In this document: in pieces, positions 1 through 6,970 of the stretch
Position numbering within the stretch: the first letter of the stretch is position 1
Layout of the letters: every line of letters begins with the position of its first letter
DNA from: an uncultured Flavobacteriales bacterium
GTDB lineage: Bacteria > Bacteroidota > Bacteroidia > Flavobacteriales > UBA1820
Assembly: GCA_959608625.1 (NCBI GenBank)
Contig: CAUHQV010000053.1
Location: 1-8,053, forward strand
DNA: 8,053 nucleotides
Reading direction: 5' to 3'
Translations under genes and position numbers: made by a program
Notes under the pieces: generated by a model
What the model was told of the DNA's origin: nothing
What the model saw: only the letters and a program-made list of their open reading frames with translations
Databases searched by the model: none

Positions 1-2
1 AA

Positions 3-1334
3 GTAGCGGCTGCAGGAGTTCCCTCTTCGGATTACGCCACCTACCAGAAGGCCCTTTGCCAGGGTATTACCGGCAATTACAACGGCCAGATCGCGTCCCT
101 GACGGCATTCCTGAAAAACTACCCCGCATCCCCCTGGAGGGCCGCTGCCCGGTACCAGATGGGCATGGCCTACCAAAAAGTCGGACAGACAGGCAAAGCG
201 ATAGAGTCCTACCTGCAGGTGGGCAATGAAAAGGCCGCCGGAGAGCTCGTTCCCGAAGCCAAATCGAAAGCCGCACTGGCCTATTACAACCAAGGCAACA
301 GCAACAAGGCCCTCGCCCTTTATAAGGAAGTGGTAGAGAAATATCCCTCATCTTCTGTGACCCCTTCGGCTACACGCAGCGTGCGGCAAATACTGGTCGA
401 ACAGGGCCGTTCGGACGAATTCGTCACCTGGAGCGACAATACGTCGGGCACCCCGTTGGATCAGATGTCGGTGGATTCCCTTTACTTCGAGACGGGGCAA
501 AAAGCCTTCTCGAAAGGCGATTACGCAGGGGCATCCAAAGCGTTCGTCCAATACGTGGAAAAATACCCTTCGGGGCTCTTTACCACCGATGCGATCTACT
601 ACTTGGCGGAATCCTCACTTAAATCCGGCGATACGACCGCCGCAAAAACCGATTACAAACGCCTGCTCAACCTGCCGGACAACAAATTCACCGAAGGAGC
701 TGCCGTGAAGTACGTCGAACTTCTCCGGGCGCAGGACAGCCTGGACGTAGCGCTTCCTTCCCTGGAAAAACTGTTCGGCGAGGCCCGCATCGCCGACAAC
801 CGGAAATTCGCGTTGGTCAACCTCCTTTCAGCTTACACCCAGGCCGAAGATTGGGATAATACCGTCAAATACGCCGAACTCGTCCGCCGGGAATTCCCCT
901 CTACCAGCCAGCTTTATGCCGACGCTTCAGTGGCCTTGTACGGGGCTCTGGCGGAAGACGACCAGGCCGACAAAGCGAAAGCCCTGACGGAGGAACTGAA
1001 AAAAATCTGCTCCGGGGAAAACATGGCCAAAACCCTTTATTATGAAGCGCTTTTACAATACCGGGACGGCCAGTACGACAAATCGGTGGAAACTATCGCC
1101 AAGCTTACCCTCGAATACCCCATGTATAAACACATCGGCTCGCGAGCGCTGCTGCTGATGGCGCAAAATTTTTGCGCGCAGGGCGACAAATACCAGGCCG
1201 GCTACATCCTGCAGAACGTGCTGGACAGCACCCCCTACGAGGACATTAAAGCCGAAGCCCGGGCGCTGAAGGACTTCATGGATTCGCAGGAGAAGACCTC
1301 CGGTGAAAAAAGCGCTGAAAACCTTACCGAATAA
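3..1334 (+). CDS. TPR-repeat protein, C-terminal part (5' end outside window)
   Basis: The frame is open from the left edge (from base 3, with no start or stop) to TAA at 1332-1334, giving 443 residues of a longer protein. It is built of helical TPR-like pairs. Clear units are around fragment residues 88-115 (ALAYYNQGNSNKALALYKEV followed by EKYP), 160-195 (a GDYAGASKAF helix followed by VEKYPSG) and the YRDGQYDKSVE segment near the C-terminus. Aromatic/Ala-Gly spacing and recurrent YP turns resemble the YbgF/CpoB and BamD class of envelope TPR proteins, which act as protein-protein scaffolds; this class assignment is by pattern only. The N-terminus is missing, so I cannot say whether there is a signal peptide or lipobox. 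It ends in a charged, probably flexible tail (EKTSGEKSAENLTE). It lies 19 nt upstream of an outer-membrane barrel gene, which suggests co-transcription and an envelope role. The ATG at 159 is internal, not the start. Exact function is unknown. Confidence 0.88.
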   Translation, partial: VAAAGVPSSDYATYQKALCQGITGNYNGQIASLTAFLKNYPASPWRAAARYQMGMAYQKVGQTGKAIESYLQVGNEKAAGELVPEAKSKAALAYYNQGNSNKALALYKEVVEKYPSSSVTPSATRSVRQILVEQGRSDEFVTWSDNTSGTPLDQMSVDSLYFETGQKAFSKGDYAGASKAFVQYVEKYPSGLFTTDAIYYLAESSLKSGDTTAAKTDYKRLLNLPDNKFTEGAAVKYVELLRAQDSLDVALPSLEKLFGEARIADNRKFALVNLLSAYTQAEDWDNTVKYAELVRREFPSTSQLYADASVALYGALAEDDQADKAKALTEELKKICSGENMAKTLYYEALLQYRDGQYDKSVETIAKLTLEYPMYKHIGSRALLLMAQNFCAQGDKYQAGYILQNVLDSTPYEDIKAEARALKDFMDSQEKTSGEKSAENLTE

Positions 1335-1353
1335 TCAATCATTTCCAAACACG

Positions 1354-3075
1354 ATGAATACAAAGTACCTAATTCTCTGCTCGGCCATCCTGTGCACGGC
1401 TGCAGCAGGTTATTCACAGGAAAACAAGAGTAAAATATCCTCCGAGGTAGTATCCGTAGAAAAAGGCTACAACCCGGACGTCAAAGTGGGCAAGAAGGTC
1501 AACTTCTCCCCGGACGAAACCCCCGAGAACAACACCAAACTCCCGGTAAGCTATAAAAGCGAAGCGGATGTACCCCAGTTCGATTTCGCCGTACAGCAGG
1601 TATCCGCCCTGGTGATGAGCGGCAGCCAGCCGGCTACCCTCTACCCGAACTACATCAAAGGCGGTATCGGTTATAACCTTTCCACCGTATTGGAAGGTTA
1701 TTATTCCAAATCCTGGGGCAAGACGACCCTGAGCGCCGGGCTCAACCACGACCGGGCAGAGCGCGATGTTTCATTCTTCAAGGACAACAGCGTATTCAAC
1801 CATTCGGACGCCTCGGTTTCGGCTAAATACGCCTCCCGGCGGTACGATCTGGGCGGATATGCCAAATACGCCTACGATGCCTTTACCAACAACGGCTCCC
1901 GGCTTTCGGACAACTATTTCTCCGAACTCCCGCTCGTACTGCGCCACAACAGCATTACGGGGGGCGTATTCATGCGTTCCAATTCGGGTTACAGGCTGTT
2001 CGACCACCTGAACATCGAAGGATCGTACATGAACGGGGCCAACAAGACCCGGGATTCCTATGTGAAGGCAACTGCCGGTTTTTACCTGCCGGTCAAAAAA
2101 GTGATGCTTTCCCTGGATGCCGCAGCCGCTTATTACAGCAACAAAGCGGTGAACGTACCCTATTCCATCTACCCGTCTACCGGCCCGATCACCGGATATG
2201 AAATGGAACTGTCGAAAACCGACTTCGGCCACTTTATGCTCACTCCCGCGGTATCCTACAAAAACGGCCGCCTGGATCTTTATGCCGGCGCCCGTATGGA
2301 ACTGATCACCGGGAACCATATCGATTCCAAATTCCACATCATGCCCGAGATCAAGGCGGCTTATTCGATCATCGACGGACTGATGAGCATCTACGGCCGT
2401 TTGGAGAGCGGATACCAGATCCAGAACATGGCGACCCTGATGTATGACAACCCGTTCGCCAGCCCGCTGACCGCAGCGTTCTATTCGCACGAAAAATTCA
2501 AAGCCCAGATCGGCCTTTCGGGTGTATTCTCGTCCTCTTTCCGTTACGACGTGAGCGCCGCATACGGCCAGACGGACAAAGCCCCGGCCTGGATCAATTT
2601 CCGCCAAACGATGGGCAACGAATTCCTTTCTTACTACCTGCCTATCGAAGACGACATCAAAGTGTTCACCCTGAAAGCCTCGGGAGATTACACCATCAAT
2701 CCGTCCCACCGCGTAGGGGCCTTTGTGGAGTATAACAACAGTTCTTCCGAACTTTTCCCCAAAGCCCTCTACCGCCCGGATTTCCGGATCGGGGCTTCCT
2801 ACCAAGGATCGGTCGTACGCGACCTGATAGACCTTTCTGGCCGCATCACCTATAACAGTTCCTCCAAAGCCTATGTGGCCTACCTGGCCGGCGGGGCAAC
2901 CGAACATACGATGGACGGTTACGTCGAATACCAAGCCAGCGCCGCCTACCGTTTTGCTCCCCGCTGGAGCCTGTTCGCCGAAGTGAACAATACAATAGAC
3001 GGCCGTGTCGCCAAATTTTATGGGTACGATTGGTGCGGGGTCCGCGCCTTTGTCGGGGTGAAATTCAACTTCTAA
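1354..3075 (+). CDS. outer-membrane beta-barrel protein (TonB-receptor-like barrel, no plug)
   Basis: This is a 573-residue protein starting at ATG 1354, where an N-terminal signal peptide begins: MNTK, a hydrophobic stretch YLILCSAILCTAAAG, and probable cleavage near residues 17-21 (..AAAGYSQEN). The earlier in-frame ATG at 1303 would overlap the upstream TPR gene and bury the signal, so I reject it. No lipobox is apparent. After a polar linker (about 22-85, including SVEKGYNPDVKVGKKV) the rest is a run of alternating-residue strands rich in Tyr, Gly, Ser and Asn, and it ends GVKFNF. A terminal Phe is typical of outer-membrane barrels recognised by the Bam machinery. Barrel length resembles the C-terminal domain of TonB-dependent receptors, but the roughly 150-residue plug domain and a TonB box are not visible, so substrate and TonB dependence are unproven. 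Databases may label such proteins TonB-dependent receptor. It sits between the TPR gene and truA (12 nt before truA), probably in one transcript. Confidence 0.85.
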   Translation: MNTKYLILCSAILCTAAAGYSQENKSKISSEVVSVEKGYNPDVKVGKKVNFSPDETPENNTKLPVSYKSEADVPQFDFAVQQVSALVMSGSQPATLYPNYIKGGIGYNLSTVLEGYYSKSWGKTTLSAGLNHDRAERDVSFFKDNSVFNHSDASVSAKYASRRYDLGGYAKYAYDAFTNNGSRLSDNYFSELPLVLRHNSITGGVFMRSNSGYRLFDHLNIEGSYMNGANKTRDSYVKATAGFYLPVKKVMLSLDAAAAYYSNKAVNVPYSIYPSTGPITGYEMELSKTDFGHFMLTPAVSYKNGRLDLYAGARMELITGNHIDSKFHIMPEIKAAYSIIDGLMSIYGRLESGYQIQNMATLMYDNPFASPLTAAFYSHEKFKAQIGLSGVFSSSFRYDVSAAYGQTDKAPAWINFRQTMGNEFLSYYLPIEDDIKVFTLKASGDYTINPSHRVGAFVEYNNSSSELFPKALYRPDFRIGASYQGSVVRDLIDLSGRITYNSSSKAYVAYLAGGATEHTMDGYVEYQASAAYRFAPRWSLFAEVNNTIDGRVAKFYGYDWCGVRAFVGVKFNF

Positions 3076-3087
3076 ATCAATCCGCCT

Positions 3088-3846
3088 GTGAGGTACTTCG
3101 CAGAGTTCTCCTATCTGGGCACTGCTTACTCGGGCTGGCAAAGCCAGCCCGAGGGCCAGGGCCTCGGGATCCAGGCCGTGTTTGAAAACGCCCTGGGACT
3201 CCTGCTGCACGAAAAAATAAGCCTCACCGGGGCAGGGCGCACGGACGCCGGGGTACATGCCCGGCAGATGTTCGCTCATTTCGATACCTCAGCCCCTATC
3301 ACACAGCCGGAAGAACTTTGCCGCCGGCTGAATTCTTTCCTGCCGGCAGACATCGCCGTAAAAAACATCTTCGAAGTCCGGGAAAATGCGCATGCCCGTT
3401 TCGATGCCGTGCGCAGGCAGTACAAATACTTCATCCATACCGAAAAAGACCCTTTCCACCGCGAAACATCCTATTACCTGCTGCACGAAGTCGACACGGC
3501 AGCTATGAACCTGGCCTGCCGGATTCTGAAACAGTACGAGGATTTCCAGTGCTTCTCAAAAGTGAATACGGATGTGAAAACGTTCGTGTGCCACGTGGAA
3601 GACGCCCGGTGGGAATGTCCCGAAGACGGGAGGTTGGTATTCACCATTACGGCAGACCGTTTTTTGCGCAATATGGTGCGCGCTATCGTAGGGACGATGC
3701 TCGACGTAGGCCGGGGAAAACTCGCTCCGGAAGATCTGCGCCGGATCATCGAAAGCCGGGACCGCCGCGCCTCGGGCATGTCGGTGGACGCCCGCGGACT
3801 ATTCCTGTGGGAGGTGTCCTATCCCTGGGAGTCTATTCTTCGGTAG
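3088..3846 (+). CDS. truA: tRNA pseudouridine(38-40) synthase TruA
   Basis: TruA isomerises uridines 38, 39 and 40 in the anticodon stem-loop of many tRNAs to pseudouridine. The 252-residue product is close to the usual family length (about 245-270). Family motifs: the N-terminal strand MRYFAEFSYLGTAYSGWQ; the catalytic loop GAGRTDAGVHA with nucleophile Asp53; RRQYKYFIH near residue 110; DFQCFSK; and the C-terminal RFLRNMVRAIVGTMLDVGRGKL. The start is GTG at 3088. The alignment of the first residues with the family's typical MRYF.. opening decides this, and there is no closer ATG. No Shine-Dalgarno is visible, which is normal in this phylum. The gene follows the barrel gene by 12 nt, so it is probably read from the upstream transcript. 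Its last 14 nt overlap the 3' end of the convergent small gene, and a terminator hairpin spans its TAG stop. Confidence 0.97.
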   Translation: MRYFAEFSYLGTAYSGWQSQPEGQGLGIQAVFENALGLLLHEKISLTGAGRTDAGVHARQMFAHFDTSAPITQPEELCRRLNSFLPADIAVKNIFEVRENAHARFDAVRRQYKYFIHTEKDPFHRETSYYLLHEVDTAAMNLACRILKQYEDFQCFSKVNTDVKTFVCHVEDARWECPEDGRLVFTITADRFLRNMVRAIVGTMLDVGRGKLAPEDLRRIIESRDRRASGMSVDARGLFLWEVSYPWESILR

Positions 3847-3860
3847 TTCCCGTTTTTTTT
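3827..3860 (+). terminator. candidate intrinsic terminator of truA, inside a convergent overlap
   Basis: On the plus strand, GGGAG at 3827-3831 pairs with TTCCC at 3847-3851 (one G-T wobble). After a bulged T at 3832, CTA 3833-3835 pairs with TAG 3844-3846. The apex contains C(TTCG)G at 3838-3843, a known very stable tetraloop. G3852 and then eight Ts (3853-3860) follow. Hairpin plus T tract just past a stop codon fits Rho-independent termination. No T tract follows on the minus strand, so it would work for truA only. The stem is short and bulged, hence moderate confidence. Confidence 0.5.
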
Positions 3861-4093
3861 GCCGGGGTATTGACGTAGTTTACCTGATCTATCCCCCGGA
3901 AATAGTAGTAATAATATTTATCCTCCGGCGGAACCGGTACCAAGGGAAGGTTATTCTTTTGCCGCCAGAAATTGGTAGAAGGAAGGCTCTTGCGTTCGGA
4001 TGCGCTCATAGAGGCGTACTCCGGGTAAGCTTCCCGGTCGAAAGCCTCCAGCATCACAAAATCCATATGCCCCCGGTCGTTGAGTTCGCTCAT
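3833..4093 (-). CDS. hypothetical 86-residue protein with a five-tyrosine run
   Basis: I do not recognise this family. The gene starts at ATG 4093-4091, whose bases overlap the TGA stop of the upstream phosphoesterase (ATGA overlap at 4093-4090), an arrangement typical of translational coupling. It ends at TAG 3835-3833, inside the 3' end of the convergent truA. The product is soluble-looking, with no signal peptide or membrane segment. Its N-terminal half is acidic and Met-rich (MSELNDRGHMDFVMLEAFDRE); a YPEYASMS segment and NFWRQKNN follow, then a Pro-rich LPLVPVPPED, then KYYYYYFRGIDQVNYV with Tyr60-64, and a polar tail. An upstream in-frame ATG at 4165 is possible but would lie well inside the phosphoesterase gene, so the coupled start is preferred. 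Support for being real: coupling, the end-to-end open frame, and a composition unlike a shadow frame. No homology could be checked. Function unknown; perhaps an accessory of the phosphoesterase. Confidence 0.7.
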   Translation of the reverse strand: MSELNDRGHMDFVMLEAFDREAYPEYASMSASERKSLPSTNFWRQKNNLPLVPVPPEDKYYYYYFRGIDQVNYVNTPAKKTGTTEE

Positions 4094-4632
4094 AGTTCCA
4101 GTCGTTTTACGATATTCCCGTCGAAATCCACTATCTCCAGTACGTTGTCGCTGTACCGCCCCCACGAATGGGGATACGGTTCTTTAGGCAGGGAAGCCGA
4201 ACCGGGGTTGAAAAAATAAAGATCCCCGTACTTTTCGGCCACCGGGGTATGGATATGCCCGAACGCCAACACGGTACCCGGGCGCAGGGGCGGATGGTTT
4301 TCGGGATTGTACACATGCCCGTGCGTGAGGAAGATATCCCGCCCGGGCAGGGCGATGACGGCATAATCCCCCATCATCGGGTATTCTACCTGCATCTGAT
4401 CTACCTCGCTGTCGCAATTGCCCCGGACAGCCGTAATGATGCCCGCCCGCTCGTTGAGCAACCGGGCCACCTCCATCGGGTCGTATTGCCGGGGCAAAGG
4501 ATTGCGCGGACCGTGGTACATCACATCGCCCAGAACGGCGATACGGTCTGCCCCCCAATTTTGCGCGGCCTTCAGCGCCGAGGCCGTCGCCCAAGCCGAG
4601 CCATGCATATCCGATATAAAGGCTATCTTCAT
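4090..4632 (-). CDS. yfcE: YfcE/MJ0936-type metallophosphoesterase (phosphodiesterase)
   Basis: The product is 180 residues (E. coli YfcE is about 184), a compact cytoplasmic metallophosphoesterase of the YfcE/MJ0936 class. These hydrolyse phosphodiester model substrates with two divalent metals; the natural substrate is not settled. All metal-site motifs are present: D8-x-H10 (SDMHGS), GD at 35-36 (LGDVMYHG), GNCD at 71-74, H104/H106 (THGHVY), GHIH at 125-128 (H126, H128), and the family's FNPGS at 141-145. The start at ATG 4632 gives the canonical MKIAFISDMHG opening. Frame-open sequence further upstream runs back into tag and is not coding for this protein. A purine-rich AAGAGAAAG precedes the ATG. 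It follows tag by 26 nt and is coupled to the downstream small gene by ATGA, so the three probably form an operon. The symbol is by family similarity; some database entries would call it only phosphodiesterase. Confidence 0.92.
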   Translation of the reverse strand: MKIAFISDMHGSAWATASALKAAQNWGADRIAVLGDVMYHGPRNPLPRQYDPMEVARLLNERAGIITAVRGNCDSEVDQMQVEYPMMGDYAVIALPGRDIFLTHGHVYNPENHPPLRPGTVLAFGHIHTPVAEKYGDLYFFNPGSASLPKEPYPHSWGRYSDNVLEIVDFDGNIVKRLEL

Positions 4633-4658
4633 GGTCTTTCTCTTTTTGTAACTGTTAC

Positions 4659-5231
4659 TTATCTTTTTCGGCACATGCAATCGGCCAGATGATCGTCGAT
4701 AAACCCCGAAGCCTGCAAGTGGGCGTAACAAATCGTCGTCCCGAAAAATTTAAACCCCCGTTTTTTCATGTCCTTGCTCATGGCGTCGGATTCGGGGGAC
4801 GATGCCGGGATATCGCTCAATGACCGGACGGTGCTGACAATCGGTTTCCGGCCGGGAAAGAACGACAGGGTGTAATCGTAAAAACTGCCGAATTCTTTTT
4901 GCAGGGCGAGGAACAGCCGAGCATTGGTGATAGTCGACTGAATTTTCAGGCGGTTTTTCACAATGCCGTCGAACTGCATCAGCCGTTCCACATCCTCATC
5001 GGTCATTTGCGCCACCCGTTCGGGGTCGAAATCGCAAAAGGCTTTGCGGTATCCCTCGCGCTTTCTGAGGATCGTTATCCAACTCAACCCGGCCTGAGCG
5101 CCCTCCAGTACCAGAAATTCGAACAGCGTCCTGTCGTCGGTCACCAATTTTCCCCACTCCTGGTCGTGGTACTTCACATACAGTTCGTCAGTCCCACACC
5201 AACCGCAGCGTCCGTTTATTATATCCTGCAT
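4659..5231 (-). CDS. tag: DNA-3-methyladenine glycosylase I (Tag)
   Basis: Tag excises 3-methyladenine from alkylated DNA, the first step of base-excision repair. The 190-residue product matches the family length (E. coli 187). Diagnostic features: the Zn-binding residues Cys9 (in RCGWC), His22 (in YHDQEWG), His181 and Cys185 (in DDHLADC); the conserved Glu43 in LEGAQAGLSW; LSWITILRKRE; and KKRGFKFFGTTICYAHLQASG near the C-terminus. The start is ATG 5231 or ATG 5237, which adds only Met-Ile. The shorter form is preferred because it leaves a longer leader behind the -7 element at 5262-5255. Any longer extension would run through the terminator and tRNA upstream, so it is excluded. It is the first gene of the apparent tag-yfcE-hypothetical operon. 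The tail CMCRKR is Cys/Arg rich but otherwise ordinary. The gap to yfcE (4633-4658) holds only an 11-nt palindrome. Confidence 0.96.
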   Translation of the reverse strand: MQDIINGRCGWCGTDELYVKYHDQEWGKLVTDDRTLFEFLVLEGAQAGLSWITILRKREGYRKAFCDFDPERVAQMTDEDVERLMQFDGIVKNRLKIQSTITNARLFLALQKEFGSFYDYTLSFFPGRKPIVSTVRSLSDIPASSPESDAMSKDMKKRGFKFFGTTICYAHLQASGFIDDHLADCMCRKR

Positions 5232-5254
5232 AATCATACTACTTATGTATTGCA

Positions 5255-5262
5255 CAAAGATA
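5255..5262 (-). promoter_or_regulatory. -7 promoter element of tag operon
   Basis: The minus strand reads TATCTTTG here, an exact match to the Bacteroidota -7 consensus TAnnTTTG. Transcription would start about 7 nt further on, near 5248, leaving a leader of about 10-18 nt before tag. No good -33 TTTG is found at a spacing of 19-21 nt, so the call rests on the -7 match and its position. Confidence 0.55.
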
Positions 5263-5336
5263 AAAAACAGGGCGTTAATTCCCTCGCTTTTCTTCTCCGT
5301 ATTCCCCAAAATGCCGGAATTCAGATGGTAAATGCC

Positions 5337-5369
5337 AAAAGCCCTTGCAGAGTCTGCAAGGGCTTTTTT
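5337..5369 (-). terminator. strong hairpin terminator after tRNA-His
   Basis: The 10-bp GC-rich arms GCCCTTGCAG (5341-5350) and CTGCAAGGGC (5354-5363) are separated by a 3-nt loop. They are flanked by A4 (5337-5340) and T6 (5364-5369), which extends the perfect inverted repeat to 14 bp. On the minus strand it begins 3-4 nt after the CCA end of tRNA-His and separates the tRNA transcript from the tag promoter. The T tract is longer in the plus direction, so it could stop transcription both ways, but no plus-strand gene ends here. Confidence 0.85.
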
Positions 5370-5371
5370 AC

Positions 5372-5449
<78 letters not shown>

Positions 5450-5461
5450 ATATTGTGCCGG

Positions 5462-5493
5462 CAAAGATACACTTTTTTATATTTTCCGGCAAA
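5462..5493 (-). promoter_or_regulatory. promoter of tRNA-His
   Basis: The minus strand carries TTTG at 5493-5490, a 20-nt AT-rich spacer, and TATCTTTG at 5469-5462. This matches both parts of the Bacteroidota housekeeping consensus (-33 TTTG, -7 TAnnTTTG) at the usual spacing. Predicted initiation near 5455 is about 6 nt before the tRNA 5' end. Both elements are followed by CCGG, so TTTGCCGG occurs twice, 28 nt apart. Confidence 0.75.
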
Positions 5494-5506
5494 TCGGGGC
5501 CCATTT

Positions 5507-5538
5507 TTTCTTCGGAGGCCGGAAAAACCCTAACTTTG
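5507..5538 (+). promoter_or_regulatory. promoter of lpd-folK
   Basis: TAACTTTG at 5531-5538 matches the -7 consensus TAnnTTTG. TTTC at 5507-5510 matches the -33 TTTG in three of four bases, with a 20-nt spacer. Predicted initiation near 5545 leaves a short A-rich leader of about 23 nt before ATG 5568. This also rules out the in-frame GTG at 5538, whose G is the last base of the -7 element. It is arranged divergently from the tRNA-His promoter, with about 13 nt between them. Confidence 0.65.
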
Positions 5539-5567
5539 TGCATATAGCTGAAAAAACATACCCAAAA

Positions 5568-6968
5568 ATGGAGAACACATACGACCTGATCGTCATCGGC
5601 GCCGGCCCCGGCGGGTACAGCGCCGCCATCCGCGCCAGCCAGCTCGGCCTGCGCACGGCCATCGTGGAGCGCGAAAACCTGGGGGGCATTTGCCTGAACT
5701 GGGGCTGTATTCCCACCAAAGCCTTGCTGAAAAGTGCGGAGGTCTATACCTATATGCACCATGCCGCCGATTACGGTCTGACCCTGGCGGAAGTCCCCGC
5801 CCCCGATTTTACAGCCGTGATAGGCCGCAGCCGGGATATTGCCTCGCAGATGAGCCGCGGAGTAGAATTCCTGATGAAAAAGAACAAGATCGACGTCGTT
5901 CCCGGTACGGCAAAAGTGCTGCCGGGCCACCGGGTGGAAATAACCCCGGCGGAAGGGGAAAAGTTCCAGCTTACGGCCCCGAACATCCTGATCGCTACCG
6001 GCGCCCGCTCGCGCAACCTGCCGGGCCTGCCGCAGGACGGGGAAAAGGTCATCGGGTACCGCCAGGCGCTCACCCTGCCCGCCCTGCCGGAAACGATGGT
6101 CGTGGTCGGATCGGGTGCGATCGGATCGGAACTGGCCTATTTCTACCATTCGATAGGCACCCAGGTGACGATCGTGGAATACATGCCCCGTATCCTGCCC
6201 GTGGAAGACGCCGAAGTATCCCGCGAAGCGGAACGCATTTTCCGCAAGCGCGGCATCAAATCCCTCACTTCCGCCGAAGTGGAAAGCGCCGAACCGACCC
6301 CCGGCGGCAAAGTATTGGTAAAAATAAAGACCGCCAAAGGCCCGCAGGAGATCACGGCAGACATCGTCCTGTCCGCCGTGGGCATTTCCGCTAATATAGA
6401 AGGCATCGGCCTGGAAGAGACGGGCATCCGTACTGACCGGGGCAAAGTGACGGTGGATAAATATTACCGGACGTCCGCCCAAGGCTATTACGCTATCGGA
6501 GACATCGTTCCGGGGCCGGCCCTGGCGCACGTGGCCGCCGCAGAAGGTATCGTGGCTGCCGAAGCCATCGCCGGGCTGACGCCTGCTCCGGTGGATTACG
6601 GCAATATCCCGGGAGCGACATACATCACACCCCAGGTAGCCTCCGTCGGATTGACCGAAGAGAAGGCCGCAGAAGCGGGATTCACGGTAAAAATCGGAAA
6701 ATTCCCTTTCACCGCATCGGGTAAAGCCCGCGCCGCAGGGCGGGCGGAAGGTTTCGTTAAGGTTATCTTCGATACGAAGACCGATAAGCTGCTCGGGGCG
6801 CACATGATCGGGGACAACGTGACCGAAATGATCGCCGAAGCGGTCGTCGTGCGCGAGGGCGGCCTGACGGCCATGGATATCCTGAAAGCGGTACATCCCC
6901 ATCCCACGATGAGCGAATGTTTTTACGAAGCGGTAGCAGCCGCCTACGACGAGGCGATCAATATCTGA
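5568..6968 (+). CDS. lpdA: dihydrolipoyl dehydrogenase (E3)
   Basis: This flavoprotein reoxidises dihydrolipoamide with NAD+ as the E3 subunit of 2-oxoacid dehydrogenase complexes and the L protein of the glycine-cleavage system. The 466-residue length is normal. Visible parts are the FAD-binding GAGPGG at 11-16; the redox disulphide Cys42/Cys47 in GGICLNWGCIPTK; the NAD-binding VGSGAIGSE at 180-188; the second FAD contact YYAIGDI at 307-313; and the dimer-interface catalytic pair His445/Glu450 in HPHPTMSE. The start at ATG 5568 gives MENTYDLIVIGAGPGG, with an A-rich leader and the promoter 30 nt upstream. No E1, E2 or gcv genes flank it here, so which complex it serves cannot be read from context. 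folK follows after 2 nt, implying co-transcription. The redox-disulphide spacing and the HPHP motif favour Lpd over glutathione or mercuric reductase relatives. Confidence 0.95.
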   Translation: MENTYDLIVIGAGPGGYSAAIRASQLGLRTAIVERENLGGICLNWGCIPTKALLKSAEVYTYMHHAADYGLTLAEVPAPDFTAVIGRSRDIASQMSRGVEFLMKKNKIDVVPGTAKVLPGHRVEITPAEGEKFQLTAPNILIATGARSRNLPGLPQDGEKVIGYRQALTLPALPETMVVVGSGAIGSELAYFYHSIGTQVTIVEYMPRILPVEDAEVSREAERIFRKRGIKSLTSAEVESAEPTPGGKVLVKIKTAKGPQEITADIVLSAVGISANIEGIGLEETGIRTDRGKVTVDKYYRTSAQGYYAIGDIVPGPALAHVAAAEGIVAAEAIAGLTPAPVDYGNIPGATYITPQVASVGLTEEKAAEAGFTVKIGKFPFTASGKARAAGRAEGFVKVIFDTKTDKLLGAHMIGDNVTEMIAEAVVVREGGLTAMDILKAVHPHPTMSECFYEAVAAAYDEAINI

Positions 6969-6970
6969 GC

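Noticed and set aside
1161..1177. GCGCAAAA-T-TTTTGCGC palindrome inside the TPR gene
   Set aside because: It encodes MAQNFCAQ in frame, has no T tract after it, and sits mid-gene; it reads as chance codon choice.
1771..3279. Long open frame on the minus strand (about 500 codons) opposite the barrel gene
   Set aside because: Its sequence looks like a reverse reading of GC-rich-third-position codons (His, Arg, Gly, Val, Phe runs) with no family motifs. It also spans the barrel/truA boundary, while the plus strand carries a signal peptide and barrel pattern.
3853..3860. A8 homopolymer (minus strand) in the 86-residue gene as a phase-variation tract
   Set aside because: Slippage would alter only the last six residues, so a switching role is unlikely; the tract is better explained as the U tract of the truA terminator.
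4648..4658. GTAAC-T-GTTAC 11-nt palindrome in the tag-yfcE gap
   Set aside because: Five-bp arms with a 1-nt centre cannot form a useful hairpin, and no second copy was seen; it is too short to call a regulatory site.
4168..4692. Plus-strand open frame opposite the YfcE phosphoesterase
   Set aside because: It is a shadow of a gene with complete metal-binding motifs, has no promoter or ribosome site, and has no family resemblance.
5263..5336. Possible small RNA or extra promoter parts between the tag promoter and the terminator
   Set aside because: Only a short AGGG/CCCT pairing around TTAA and no promoter facing it were found; nothing specific can be supported.
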